A stretch of 64,000 bases of DNA, from assembly GCA_015067435.1 (NCBI GenBank), contig SVMM01000001.1, positions 124,001 to 188,000 of the forward strand, written 5' to 3'. This DNA comes from Oscillospiraceae bacterium. GTDB lineage: Bacteria; Bacillota; Clostridia; Oscillospirales; Oscillospiraceae. Each line of letters starts with the position of its first letter. Within the stretch, counting starts at the first letter, position 1. The notes under the pieces were generated by a model that did no database searches, was not told the DNA's origin, and saw only the letters and a program-made list of their open reading frames with translations. Shown here piece after piece: positions 26,384 through 40,728 of the stretch. A program made the translations under genes and the position numbers.

Positions 26384-27157
26384 ATGAACGGCATCAAAGA
26401 CGACTGGAACAGCATGGCCGCAGCCTATGAGCGGTTTAACACGGCGGAGGATTCCTACAGCACGAATATCGAATGGCCCTGCATCCGCCGCCTGCTCCCG
26501 CCGCTGGCGGGGAAAAGCGTCCTCGACCTGGGCTGCGGCACGGGCATTTTCACCTTTTTGCTGGAGCAGTATGCGCCGCAGAAGCTGGTTGGTCTTGATC
26601 TGTCGGAGGAGATGCTGCGGATTGCCGCGCGAAAGGCCGAAGAAAAGCATTCCGCCGCGCAGTTTATCCTCGCCGACGCCGAGCGCTGCGCCGAATATGT
26701 CGACGCGCCGTTCGACTTTGTGTTTTCCTCGACCACCACGCACTACATCGAGGACCTGCCCGCGTTTTTCCGAAGCGTCTGCAAATGCCTCAAGTCTGGC
26801 GGCTGCGGCGTTTTCTCCGTCATTCATCCGGTGTATTCCGCCCTGTACCCCGTCGAGCGTGGGGACGCGTTTCCGTCGGACGACGACTGGACGGTGCGCT
26901 ACCTCGACCAAAGCAGACGCGCGTATATCCAGCCGTGGATCGAGTACAACGACGCGTACGAGAACCGGTTGAGCCGCAGCTTTCACCACACGTTCTGCGA
27001 CTATATGAACGCCCTGCTCGAAGCCGGACTGCAACCGGAGCGGATCGAAGAACCGTTGCCGCCCGATGCGTGGAAGGAAACCGCGCCTTACCGCTATGAG
27101 AGCTTCCTCGAAACACCGGTCTATATGATCCTAAAGTTCCGCCGCCCGGTCGAATGA
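26384..27157 (+). CDS. class I SAM-dependent methyltransferase, substrate unknown
   Basis: A 257-residue protein with the Rossmann-type motif I VLDLGCGTGIFTF (about residues 45-57), an acidic residue ending motif II (VGLDLSEEML), and LILADAE- and FDFVFSSTT-like motifs downstream, typical of small-molecule methyltransferases of the UbiE/BioC-like superfamily. The ATG follows GGGAGG. It is a single-gene unit between its own promoter and a terminator, divergent from the stalk-protein gene. No substrate can be inferred. Confidence 0.85.
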   Translation: MNGIKDDWNSMAAAYERFNTAEDSYSTNIEWPCIRRLLPPLAGKSVLDLGCGTGIFTFLLEQYAPQKLVGLDLSEEMLRIAARKAEEKHSAAQFILADAERCAEYVDAPFDFVFSSTTTHYIEDLPAFFRSVCKCLKSGGCGVFSVIHPVYSALYPVERGDAFPSDDDWTVRYLDQSRRAYIQPWIEYNDAYENRLSRSFHHTFCDYMNALLEAGLQPERIEEPLPPDAWKETAPYRYESFLETPVYMILKFRRPVE

Positions 27158-27172
27158 CCGGACGGCGGTTTT
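27141..27172. terminator. terminator between the convergent methyltransferase and symporter genes
   Basis: GCCGCCCGGTC and GACCGGACGGCGG form a long stem overlapping the stop codon, followed by four T. Confidence 0.75.
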
Positions 27173-27201
27173 GATTATGCGGTTTCTTGCGCTTCCGGCG
27201 C

Positions 27202-28656
27202 TCAGTCCTCTTCGGGGGCGAGCTCGGTGGTCTGCTCCTTCGGCGGCATGAGCTTGGAGAAGATCAGGAAGAACACGAGGCCCACCACAAGGCCCGGAAT
27301 GATCTTCTGGCTGAACTTGATGCCGAAGAGCGTGCCGTCCGCGGAGATCTTCTCCAGATAGACGACCACGATGGAGCCGGAGATCACGGACGCGATCGTG
27401 CCGGCGAGGGAGCCGCCCTTCCAGTAGTGGCCAAGCACATAGGGGAAGAACGTGCCCGCCGCGCGCAGCGTGAACGCGAAGGTGAGGATGGCGATGAGGC
27501 TCGCGGGGTTGAAGAGCGCCGCCGCCATGGCGATCAGGCTGACGACGACCATGGTGATCTGCGTCACGCGCATGACCTGCTTGTTGTCGGCGTCCGGCTT
27601 GAGGATGGCGCGGTAGATGTCGTTGGCGAAGATGGAGCCGGCGCCGAGCAGGTCGGAGTCGGAGGACGACATCGTGGCGGAGATGATGCCGGCGAACAGC
27701 AATCCGCAGATGATCGCGGGCATCGTGCGCACCGCCAGCACGGGCAGGGCGTAGCGCGCGCCGACGGCCTCGAACTCCGCGCTGCTGAACTTGCCCATGT
27801 TGATGAGCGCCAGCGTGATGATGCCGAGGATGGCGGGCACGAACGCGTAGATGAAGTTGACGATCGCCGCGAGGATGGAGCCGGTCTTCGCCGCCTGACC
27901 GTCACGCGCGGCATAGTAGCGGGAGACCGCCTCCTGCCCGACCGTGAACGTCGCGACGTACATGATGACGAGCGAGACCACCGCCATCGGGCTGTAGCCC
28001 TTGAACATGTCGAAGGTCTCCGGCGGGACGTTGGCGACCACGTTGCTCCAGCCGCCCGCCTCGCCGAGGGCGAACGGGATGGCGATAATCATGCCGATGA
28101 CGATCATGAACACCTGCACGAAGTCGGTCATCGTCACGCTCCACAATCCGCCCATGACGGAGTAGGCGGTCACGACCACCGCGACGATGACGATGGCGGG
28201 CTTGTAGCCGATGCCGAGCATGGTGGAGAGGATCGTCGCGGAGGCGACAAACTGGCCCTCGGTCAGGCCGATGAGCGGGATGAGCATGATGATCGCCGTC
28301 AGCACGCCGGCGCTCTTGCCGTAGCGGCGGCGGAAGTATTCGGGAACGGTTTTGACGGTGGACGCGCGGAATTTGGGCGCCATGAAGGTCAGGATCACAA
28401 ACGCGATGCCCATGGTGATGATGTACCATGCCGCCGAGATGCCGTGGTTCTGCATGCCCTGCTGCACCACGCCCAGCGAGCTTCCGCCGCCGATCTCGGT
28501 GGCGGCGAGGGTGCCTGCCATGAGGAACGGCCCCAGCCGGCGGCCCGCCAGCATGAAGTCCGTGTTGGTGGTGATCTTCTTGGACGAATACCAGCCGATC
28601 CACAACATAAACAGCAGGTACGCGACCACGACCACGACGATGATTCCGTTAGCCAT
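27202..28656 (-). CDS. sodium:solute symporter (SSS family)
   Basis: A 484-residue protein with about 13 hydrophobic segments. Family motifs include the FMLAGRRLGP start region, GTLAATEIGGGSS in TM2, and the SSS signature-like AIISATMSSSDSDLLGAGSIFANDIY around residue 310. Members import amino acids, sugars, pantothenate or other solutes with Na+; nothing nearby identifies the substrate. SD GGAGGG precedes the ATG. Confidence 0.88.
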   Translation of the reverse strand: MANGIIVVVVVAYLLFMLWIGWYSSKKITTNTDFMLAGRRLGPFLMAGTLAATEIGGGSSLGVVQQGMQNHGISAAWYIITMGIAFVILTFMAPKFRASTVKTVPEYFRRRYGKSAGVLTAIIMLIPLIGLTEGQFVASATILSTMLGIGYKPAIVIVAVVVTAYSVMGGLWSVTMTDFVQVFMIVIGMIIAIPFALGEAGGWSNVVANVPPETFDMFKGYSPMAVVSLVIMYVATFTVGQEAVSRYYAARDGQAAKTGSILAAIVNFIYAFVPAILGIITLALINMGKFSSAEFEAVGARYALPVLAVRTMPAIICGLLFAGIISATMSSSDSDLLGAGSIFANDIYRAILKPDADNKQVMRVTQITMVVVSLIAMAAALFNPASLIAILTFAFTLRAAGTFFPYVLGHYWKGGSLAGTIASVISGSIVVVYLEKISADGTLFGIKFSQKIIPGLVVGLVFFLIFSKLMPPKEQTTELAPEED

Positions 28657-28709
28657 ACATTTTCCCTCCGATTTGCATATTTATGCGCCATACACACTAA
28701 CGCACTACC

Positions 28710-28738
28710 ACAATAGCATAAAAATGCATTGCGGTCAA
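28710..28738 (-). promoter_or_regulatory. sigma-A promoter of the symporter gene
   Basis: TTGACC (28733-28738) and TATTGT (28710-28715) on the minus strand, spacer 17. Confidence 0.6.
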
Positions 28739-28827
28739 TGTATCCAATGACGAAGCAAGCTGCGGATTTCCGTAAATATTTGTTCGATATGCTGAATGTT
28801 TAGCCACGGAGCGCATTTCTCGTCCCC

Positions 28828-28856
28828 TTGTCAAACGAATTCGCCTGTGTTACAAT
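28828..28856 (+). promoter_or_regulatory. sigma-A promoter of the SLH gene
   Basis: TTGTCA (28828-28833) and TACAAT (28851-28856), spacer 17, 65 bases before the ATG. Confidence 0.75.
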
Positions 28857-28921
28857 TTTCCCGCTATAACAGATAGCGTTTCATACTGCCCAACAACCCA
28901 ATACAAAAGGAGGAAAACACC

Positions 28922-30034
28922 ATGAAAAAGCGCGGTATTTCCCTTGTCCTCGCACTTCTTTTGGCATTTTCCCTGCTGCCGTTCTCCGCGATGGCGGCGA
29001 CGGCGCCGACGGCGGAAGACCTGAAAACGCCGCCCGTGATTTCCAATCTGGAAATCCACGACGACGGGGGCAACTATGTCTGGCTGGAGGTCACGGTTCA
29101 AACGCCTGCAAACGTGCTGAACGCCATCGACTATTTTGAAAATCACGAGTTGGGCTACAATCAGGCCGGATACATTGGCCAAATCGACCTGCAATATTCC
29201 ATTGACGGCGGCGAATGGCAGGAAACCATGATATCGGTTGCGGGGAGATACTATGAAGACGCGGATGAGACTCCGCGCTGGAACGGCATCCACGAGACCT
29301 ATTATCTGGACGAGCTGCACGTGAATTCCGAGGTCAAGGCCCGCGCGCGCTACAACGGCGCGGACGCCGAGGGCAATCCCCGCTACAGCGACTGGTCGAA
29401 CATGCTGACGCTCAATGAAAAGGTTGACTTTACCGCCCACGACTGGGCGCAGGCGGAGCTGGCGGAGGCTGCCGCGCTGGGACTGATCCCCGATTCCCTC
29501 AAGGGCGCCGACCTTACCAAGCCCATCACGCGCGCGGAATTCGCCGCCGTCAGCGTCAGGGTCTATGAGTCCCTGTCCGGCACGAAGGCGGAGCCGGTCG
29601 CGGTCAATCCGTTCACCGACACGAAGGATGCGGAAGTCCTCAAGGCGTACAACGTGGGCGTCACGAACGGCATCAGCGCAACGACGTTTGAGCCGAACAC
29701 ACTTTTGAACCGCGAGCAGGCGGCGACGATGCTCTCCCGCGTTTACAAGAAGGTCGCGCTCGACGGCTGGACGCTGGAGACGGACGGCAGCTTCAACGAA
29801 CAGTTCAAGGCGCTCTTTACGGCTCCCGCCGCGTTCGCGGACGACGCGAGCATTTCCGGCTGGGCGAAGGACAGCGTGTATTTCATGGCGGCGAACGGCA
29901 TCATCAACGGCGTGGGAGACAACAAGTTCGCGCCGAAGGCGACGACCCCGGCGGAGCAGGCGGCGGGCTACGCGCAGGCGACCCGCGAGGCGGCGCTGCT
30001 GATTGCGACGCGCATGGTCAAGAATCTCGGCTGA
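28922..30034 (+). CDS. exported protein with C-terminal SLH domains
   Basis: A 370-residue surface protein with a signal peptide (MKKRGISLVLALLLAFSLLP..AMA). Residues about 35-155 form a beta-rich domain with a fibronectin-like look; three S-layer-homology repeats follow at about 160-215 (ITRAEFAAVSVRVYESL), 225-275 (FTDTKD...REQAATMLSRVY) and 295-365. SLH domains anchor proteins to pyruvylated secondary wall polymers. The function of the N-terminal domain is unknown. Strong SD AAGGAGG. Confidence 0.88.
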   Translation: MKKRGISLVLALLLAFSLLPFSAMAATAPTAEDLKTPPVISNLEIHDDGGNYVWLEVTVQTPANVLNAIDYFENHELGYNQAGYIGQIDLQYSIDGGEWQETMISVAGRYYEDADETPRWNGIHETYYLDELHVNSEVKARARYNGADAEGNPRYSDWSNMLTLNEKVDFTAHDWAQAELAEAAALGLIPDSLKGADLTKPITRAEFAAVSVRVYESLSGTKAEPVAVNPFTDTKDAEVLKAYNVGVTNGISATTFEPNTLLNREQAATMLSRVYKKVALDGWTLETDGSFNEQFKALFTAPAAFADDASISGWAKDSVYFMAANGIINGVGDNKFAPKATTPAEQAAGYAQATREAALLIATRMVKNLG

Positions 30035-30078
30035 AAAGAAAAGCAGAGGCGGCGCCTCGGCGCGCAACCGCGCGTTGC

Positions 30079-30106
30079 TTGCGTTTTCCTCCACGGCGGG
30101 TATAAT
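30079..30106 (+). promoter_or_regulatory. sigma-A promoter of the XRE gene
   Basis: TTGCGT (30079-30084) and TATAAT (30101-30106), spacer 16, 30 bases before the ATG. Confidence 0.75.
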
Positions 30107-30135
30107 GGAGCCACAACGAACGGGAGGTGCTCGCA

Positions 30136-30582
30136 ATGGAGTGCAAAGAGGTTTTGAAGAGCCTGCGCGAAAAGCACGGCATGACGCAGGAGCAGCTTGC
30201 GGACCGTGCCTGCGTCTCACGGCAGGCGGTCAGCCGCTGGGAAACCGGCGAAACTCAGCCGAACACGGACACTCTGAAGCTGCTGTCGAAGGAGTTCGAC
30301 GTGTCTATCAACACGCTGCTCGGTTCGCCGCGTCAGATGGTCTGCCAGTGCTGCGGTATGCCGCTTTTCGAGGACAGCTCGATCAGCCGCGAGCCGGACG
30401 GCTCGTTCAATGAGGAGTACTGCAAGTGGTGCTACGCGGACGGGACGTTCGCCTATCAGAGCAAGGAAGCGCTGCTGGACTTCCTTCTCGGCCACATGCC
30501 GAATCCCGACAATCTGTCCGACGAGGAGCGGCGCAGCCAGTTCGACAGCCAGCTTTCCCGGCTGAAGCATTGGCGGCAGTAA
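30136..30582 (+). CDS. XRE-family regulator with C-terminal zinc-ribbon domain
   Basis: A 148-residue protein. Residues 1-60 are a Cro/C1-type helix-turn-helix (MTQEQLADRACVSRQAVSRWETGE). Residues about 68-110 hold CQCCGMPL and CKWCYADG, the pattern of a putative zinc-ribbon domain found on small clostridial regulators. The start at 30136 (MECKEV) follows GGGAGG; the ORF could start three codons earlier. It has its own promoter and no partner gene, so its target is unknown. Confidence 0.85.
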   Translation: MECKEVLKSLREKHGMTQEQLADRACVSRQAVSRWETGETQPNTDTLKLLSKEFDVSINTLLGSPRQMVCQCCGMPLFEDSSISREPDGSFNEEYCKWCYADGTFAYQSKEALLDFLLGHMPNPDNLSDEERRSQFDSQLSRLKHWRQ

Positions 30583-30661
30583 GCGGATGCGCAAAACGCG
30601 TAGGGCGACGCTCTGACCGCTGCGTTCAAGGATAAACCGGACACTGACTGAAAAACGACAA

Positions 30662-30697
30662 AAAGCCCTTACCGACGCTGCCATCGGTAAGGGCTTT
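30662..30697. terminator. bidirectional hairpin terminator between XRE gene and guaA
   Basis: AAAGCCCTTACCGA and TCGGTAAGGGCTTT form a perfect 14-base stem. T runs are short on the plus strand and five T on the minus strand, so it probably serves mainly the xpt-guaA transcript. Confidence 0.75.
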
Positions 30698-30827
30698 CAC
30701 AATATGGATCGTGTTACCCGCAAACCGCAGGGGACGCGAAATGATGCGGCTTTGGGGCTGTGTTGCCACAGCGCGGCGGCGGTGCCCGGAAACGCGCTAA
30801 ACCAGCGGCCTCCTGCGTGCGGTGGAA

Positions 30828-32366
<1,539 letters not shown>

Positions 32367-32369
32367 AGC

Positions 32370-32948
32370 TCAGTCCTCGTCGCGGAAAATGAGCTGGTCG
32401 CCCTCGACGCGGTCGATGACGGCGAGCGCCTTGTAGGGCACGCCGAGGTTGCGGAAGCGGTCGCCGCCGTCCTGGAAGCCCTTCTCGACGGCGATGCCGA
32501 TGCCCTCCAGCGTTGCGCCCGCGGCGTTGACGAGGTCGACGAGCCCCTGCATCGCGTTGCCCTTCGCCATAAAGTCGTCGATGATGAGCACGTGGTCGTC
32601 CGCGTGCAGCCACTCCTGCGAGATGATGTAGGTCACTTTCTTCTTGTAGGTATAAGAAAAGACATCGCTCTGGTACAATCCGCCCTCGATGTTGTCGCTT
32701 TTCGCCTTCTTGGCGAACAGCAGGGGAACACCGTATTTCTGGGCGCAGACCGTAGCCAGCGCAATGCCGCTTGCCTCCGCGGTGAGTACCATGGTGAGCT
32801 TGTCAACGGGGAAATACTTCGCGAATTCGTCCGCGAGCTTGGACAGGAGCGCGGTGTCGACGCGGTGGTTCAGGAAGCCGTCCACCTTGATGATGTCGCC
32901 GGGCAGGACCTTGCCCTCTTTTCGGATGCGGTCGATCAGAAGCTGCAT
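32370..32948 (-). CDS. xpt: xanthine phosphoribosyltransferase
   Basis: Converts xanthine and PRPP to XMP, the substrate of guaA just downstream. The 192-residue protein has the type I PRTase motif VLIIDDFMAKGNA and the LTAEASGIAL segment, and is typical in length. SD AAGGAGGAG is near the ATG. Confidence 0.95.
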   Translation of the reverse strand: MQLLIDRIRKEGKVLPGDIIKVDGFLNHRVDTALLSKLADEFAKYFPVDKLTMVLTAEASGIALATVCAQKYGVPLLFAKKAKSDNIEGGLYQSDVFSYTYKKKVTYIISQEWLHADDHVLIIDDFMAKGNAMQGLVDLVNAAGATLEGIGIAVEKGFQDGGDRFRNLGVPYKALAVIDRVEGDQLIFRDED

Positions 32949-32999
32949 GGGAAATCTCCTCCTTTTCTGACGTGTGACGGATGGATAACCTTGCCCTCT

Positions 33000-33028
33000 A
33001 TTATGCGTGATTTCGATGAAAAGCGCAA
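33000..33028 (-). promoter_or_regulatory. sigma-A promoter of xpt-guaA
   Basis: TTGCGC (33023-33028) and CATAAT (33000-33005) on the minus strand, spacer 17. The transcript leader is about 45 bases, too short for an aptamer. Confidence 0.65.
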
Positions 33029-33042
33029 GACGGAAAACAATA

Positions 33043-33073
33043 CAAAAACGGGGGGCGCGGACACGTCCCCGTT
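33043..33073 (-). terminator. intrinsic terminator of the lipoprotein gene
   Basis: On the minus strand ACGGGG and CCCCGT close a hairpin followed by a T-rich stretch. Confidence 0.65.
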
Positions 33074-33116
33074 TTCGCTTTTTTTCAGCGGTTTCGACAC
33101 TTTTCGCGCCGCGCGC

Positions 33117-34157
33117 TCAGCCCACGGATTCGATGACTTCGAAATCCGACGCCGACACGTCCTCGCCGAAGAGCCACGCCACGCGCCGCGCATAGTCCAG
33201 CGCCGCGCCCACGGGCGTAAGCAGGTCCTCGTGCTCGCCCGCGTCGCACTCGTCCTGCAGGCGCGCGTAGTAGCCCGCCGCCGTCTCATCGAAGCCGAGC
33301 GCCGCGGGAAAAACGAGGTGCGTGTCCGTCCAGTCGTAGTCGCTGTAGACATAGCGCACGCGCTCGACGCACCACAGGCCGCCCTCACCCTGCTTCGCCG
33401 GCTGCGAGAGCGAGAGCACCACCAGATCCATCGGCTCGCCGGGGATGCGGTAGCCCAGGTCGACGTGATCCCCGCCGTAGGTGAAGTCCATGTCGAGCAG
33501 CTCGCTCGCGCCGTAGGCGGTCAGGTGGTTGCGCGCGATGAGCATGTCGGGCAGGGTCGCCGCCCAGTCGTTGAGCAGCGTCCACTGTTCCAGCTGCGCG
33601 GGGTCGTTCCCCGCCAGATCGAAGCCCTTGCCGCAGCGGTAGAAGCGCACGTCGGTGGGCTTGGAGAGCAGATAGTAGTTGTCCTGCCCGTCCCTTGCGA
33701 AGACGCCGGCGCCGGTGTCGTCGCCGGAGATCCATTCCTCAAAGCCGATGCGGTCGAGCCGCGAGACGGAGCAAAGCCAGCCCGCGCCCTGATCCTCGCC
33801 GGGATAGTCCTTCTCGAAATCCTCGGCGGAGGCGCGCTCCGTCAGCGTGAACAGCGGCTTCCAATGCTCGTTGAGCGCTTCGGGCGTGGCGTCGATGATC
33901 AGAGAGTCGACGTATTCCGTCGGTATGGGGAGTTCCACCCCTCCGTCCAGCGCATACACGGTGACTCCGTCGTCCGCGTTCGGCGCCGGCTCGGTCGGCG
34001 TCTGATCCGTCGAGGGGAGCGGCGGCGCGGGGTTGTCGACGGTGATCGACTGGCTGGCGGGCGGCTCCTGCGGTTCGGCGGTGGGTTTTTCTTTGTTGGC
34101 GCAGCCCGCGGTCAGCAGGATGCAAAGCGCAAGCAGCGCGACGGCAGTTCGTTTCAT
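33117..34157 (-). CDS. lipoprotein of unknown function
   Basis: A 346-residue protein with a lipoprotein signal peptide (MKRTAVALLALCILLTAGC) and lipobox LTAGC. A Pro/Thr-rich linker (about 20-65) precedes a globular acidic domain rich in Trp and Tyr (about 70-345) with no recognised motif. It has its own promoter and terminator and appears monocistronic. SD GGGAGG. Confidence 0.8.
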   Translation of the reverse strand: MKRTAVALLALCILLTAGCANKEKPTAEPQEPPASQSITVDNPAPPLPSTDQTPTEPAPNADDGVTVYALDGGVELPIPTEYVDSLIIDATPEALNEHWKPLFTLTERASAEDFEKDYPGEDQGAGWLCSVSRLDRIGFEEWISGDDTGAGVFARDGQDNYYLLSKPTDVRFYRCGKGFDLAGNDPAQLEQWTLLNDWAATLPDMLIARNHLTAYGASELLDMDFTYGGDHVDLGYRIPGEPMDLVVLSLSQPAKQGEGGLWCVERVRYVYSDYDWTDTHLVFPAALGFDETAAGYYARLQDECDAGEHEDLLTPVGAALDYARRVAWLFGEDVSASDFEVIESVG

Positions 34158-34185
34158 GGAGCGTCCTCCCTTGTTGGCTGCTCAC

Positions 34186-34214
34186 ATTTTACCGCGTACT
34201 GTCGAATAAGGCAA
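34186..34214 (-). promoter_or_regulatory. sigma-A promoter of the lipoprotein gene
   Basis: TTGCCT (34209-34214) and TAAAAT (34186-34191) on the minus strand, spacer 17. Confidence 0.7.
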
Positions 34215-34239
34215 GCAACAATACGGTAACAAAAGTGCA

Positions 34240-34269
34240 GACCCCCGGAAAACACGCCTTCCGGGGGTC
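34240..34269 (-). terminator. hairpin after the ATP synthase operon
   Basis: GACCCCCGGAA and TTCCGGGGGTC form a perfect 11-base stem 14 bases beyond the atpC stop. The T run after it is poor, so it may act as an end-protecting hairpin as well as a terminator. Confidence 0.65.
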
Positions 34270-34282
34270 ATATACGATGCAA

Positions 34283-34692
34283 TTACGGCTTCCGTTCCGC
34301 CGCTCTCAGACGGTTTTGCGCCCGGCGGAGGTCGGAGCGCGCCTGCAAAAGCTCCTGCGGCGTTTTGGCGGACTTGACGTCCTCCTCCGCCTTTTGCCGC
34401 GCGCGCTCGGCGCGCTCGGCGTCGATCTCCTCCGCGCGCTCCACGCTGTCGAGCAGGAGCAGCGCGTCGTTGTTCTCAAAGCGGACGATGCCGTTGCCGT
34501 TGGCGGCGGTAAGGGTCCCGCCGTCCGGCAGGCGGCAGGACAGCACGCCCGGCGTCACGGCGGCGACGAGCGGCGTGTGGTTCGCCAGCAGCCCCAGCTC
34601 CCCGTCCGAGAGCGCCATCGTCAGCGACACGCACTCGCCCTCGAAGAAATCCCGGTCCGCGGAGCGGATGCGCAGATGAAACACCGCCGCCA

Positions 34693-34693
<1 letters not shown>
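34283..34693 (-). CDS. atpC: ATP synthase epsilon subunit
   Basis: Rotor-stalk subunit that couples and regulates F1. The 136-residue protein has the N-terminal beta sandwich with GELGLLANHTPLVAAVTPG and a C-terminal helical hairpin (about 90-136) that is normally regulatory. ATG at 34693 overlaps the atpD stop by one base (TGATG); an upstream GTG adds one Met. Confidence 0.93.
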
Positions 34694-38764
<4,071 letters not shown>

Positions 38765-38772
<8 letters not shown>

Positions 38773-39247
38773 CGCGCTTCTCGCTTTCCGCAGCGTCGAG
38801 GAACTGGTCCAGCGCGCTGCCGTCGTTGATGATCAGCTTCTGCACCGCCTCCATCGCCAGCTCGCGCAGCTGGTCGTTGGAGTCGGCGAGCGCCTTCTTT
38901 GCGCGCAGCTCCGCCGTCTTTCCGGCGGTTTCGAGGATGCGCCGCGCCTCGGAGCGCGCCTCGGCGAACTGGCGCTGCTTCTCCGCCTCGATCTCGTCGC
39001 TCGCGCGCGAGCGCATCTGGACGATCTCGTCCTGCGCTGCGTCGAGGCGCTCCTGCGCGGCCTTGCGCAGCTGCTCCGCCTCCGCGCGGTCCTTCATGGC
39101 GTCGGCGTCCATCGCGCGGTAGTGCTCCTCGCGTTTGCCCATGAAGTCCTTCACCGGCTTGTAGAGCAGGAAGTAGAGCCCGCCGGCGAGGATGGCGAAG
39201 TTCAGCAGATGCAGCAAAATCTGCTGCCAATCAATGTTCAGTGGCAT
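38765..39247 (-). CDS. atpF: ATP synthase b subunit
   Basis: Peripheral stalk subunit. The 160-residue protein has one N-terminal TM helix (about 9-28) and a long charged coiled coil, with a C-terminal part that normally contacts delta. Length is normal and it is not fused to delta, unlike the b-delta fusion known from mycobacteria. Confidence 0.94.
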
Positions 39248-39268
39248 AACAAAACTCCTTCTGGGGCT

Positions 39269-39625
39269 TTACAGGACGAAGATGATCAGAATGACGGCGA
39301 GCAGCGCGTAGATGATCGCGGTCTCGATGAACACGAGGCCCAGCATCATCGTCGAGCGGATGTTGCCGGTCGCCTCCGGCTGGCGGGCGACGCTCTCCGC
39401 CGCCTTGCCGACCACGATGCCCATACCGATGGCGCCGCCGGCGGCGGCAATGCCGATGGCGATGCCGGAGCCGAGGGACTTGCCGGAGGTGGACGCGGCC
39501 TCCGCCTCGATCTCGGCGACCTCCGGCGTGGGGGCGGAATCCGCCGCAAAGATCGCCGTGGGCAGCACCACGGAGAAGATCAGGACCAGCAGCAGCGCGA
39601 CGGCAAAGGATTTCTTGCGATTCAT
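39269..39625 (-). CDS. atpE: ATP synthase c subunit with N-terminal signal-like extension
   Basis: Rotor-ring proteolipid. The 118-residue protein is longer than the usual 75-90 residues: residues 1-28 look like a cleavable signal peptide (IFA|AD) and 29-48 are acidic. The core follows: helix 1 (GSGIAIGIAAAGGAIGMG), loop with ESVARQPEA, and helix 2 with the ion-carrying Glu101 in FIETAIIYAL. The position matching Gln32 of Na+-binding rings is Met, so H+ coupling is more likely; this is inference from a few residues. Confidence 0.9.
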   Translation of the reverse strand: MNRKKSFAVALLLVLIFSVVLPTAIFAADSAPTPEVAEIEAEAASTSGKSLGSGIAIGIAAAGGAIGMGIVVGKAAESVARQPEATGNIRSTMMLGLVFIETAIIYALLAVILIIFVL

Positions 39626-39680
39626 GATGTGATTCCTCCAAATATATAATTATTTCGGTATTTCGATCAGATGCGGACGC

Positions 39681-40511
39681 TTACGCCGCTGTTTTCCGCT
39701 TTTCCTTCTTCGGCTTGGGCTTGGGCTTTTCGGATACCTCGTGGTAGTACATGCCCACCAGCATCGTCAGCACGTACGCCTGCACCAGCGCGTGAAGCAG
39801 CGTGAACATCACGCCCACGATCACCGGCAGGACGTAGCTCAGCGCGGCGTAGTGGTACACCAGCTCGGTGACGAGCAGGCCGCTGAGCAGCGCGCCGAAG
39901 AGACGGAAGCTCATCGAGATCGGCAGCGAGAACTCCTTGAGCGTCGCCTTGACGCCGTGCAGCCCCGCGTGGGATACGCCGCCGAACAGAATGACCAGAT
40001 AGCTCATGCAGCCCATGCAGATTGCGGCGTTCACGTCGGAAAGCGGCGCGGGCAGCGCGACCGAGCGTCCGTTGGTGGCGACTGCCTGAACGCCGAACAG
40101 CTCAAAGAGCGTGCTGCAAAAGATGTACACGCCCGCGGCGAACACGTAGGCGCCGATAAACGTGCGTTTGCCCGGCTCCGCCACGCCCGCCATGCCGTCC
40201 AGCAGGCCGACGACCGTCTCCAGCGCCATCTGGAACCTTCCGGGCACGAGCGAGAAGCGCGGGACGACGAATACGCGGATCACCAGCGCCGCGAGCAGCA
40301 GGATCGCCGACACCGTCATCGCCGAGATCAGCGCCGGGTTCACGTCCCTGATCCCGAACAGGCTGATGCGGTTTACGTCGTGGAGCACCGCGTCGCGCAT
40401 GGCGATCTGCACGTCCTCGTGCTCGCCGGACGGCCCGACGGCGATCGAGAGCACCAGCAGCACCGCCACGATGACGAGCCACACGACGAGCCCCTTCTTG
40501 TGTTGCTTCAT
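39681..40511 (-). CDS. atpB: ATP synthase a subunit
   Basis: Stator channel subunit. The 276-residue protein has five or six hydrophobic segments, and the essential Arg203 in MSFRLFGALLSG (equivalent to Arg210 of the E. coli protein). The C-terminus is Lys/Pro-rich (KPKPKPKKEKRK). The start at 40511 follows GGGAGGG; an upstream extension in the same frame has no ribosome binding site. First gene of the operon atpBEFAGDC. Confidence 0.94.
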   Translation of the reverse strand: MKQHKKGLVVWLVIVAVLLVLSIAVGPSGEHEDVQIAMRDAVLHDVNRISLFGIRDVNPALISAMTVSAILLLAALVIRVFVVPRFSLVPGRFQMALETVVGLLDGMAGVAEPGKRTFIGAYVFAAGVYIFCSTLFELFGVQAVATNGRSVALPAPLSDVNAAICMGCMSYLVILFGGVSHAGLHGVKATLKEFSLPISMSFRLFGALLSGLLVTELVYHYAALSYVLPVIVGVMFTLLHALVQAYVLTMLVGMYYHEVSEKPKPKPKKEKRKTAA

Positions 40512-40551
40512 GGGATCCCTCCCCCGCTTTTCAAGCATTAGACTAAGCTTT

Positions 40552-40580
40552 ACCATAACACTTTTGACGAAAAACATCAA
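40552..40580 (-). promoter_or_regulatory. sigma-A promoter of the atp operon
   Basis: TTGATG (40575-40580) and TATGGT (40552-40557) on the minus strand, spacer 17, about 40 bases before atpB. Confidence 0.6.
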
Positions 40581-40728
40581 GACAAAAGGGGACATTTTGC
40601 TCTTTTTTTGAAATCGGGGCGAAATATCATACCATCGGACGATGCAAAAGCGGTTCGGACGTGATAAACTGCTCCATAGTGTGCGATTCAACCGGAGCTG
40701 AAAAAAACGGATCGGGAGGAATAGGACG

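Noticed and set aside
32949..33030. Purine riboswitch before xpt-guaA
   Set aside because: The predicted leader is about 45 bases and has no purine aptamer sequence.
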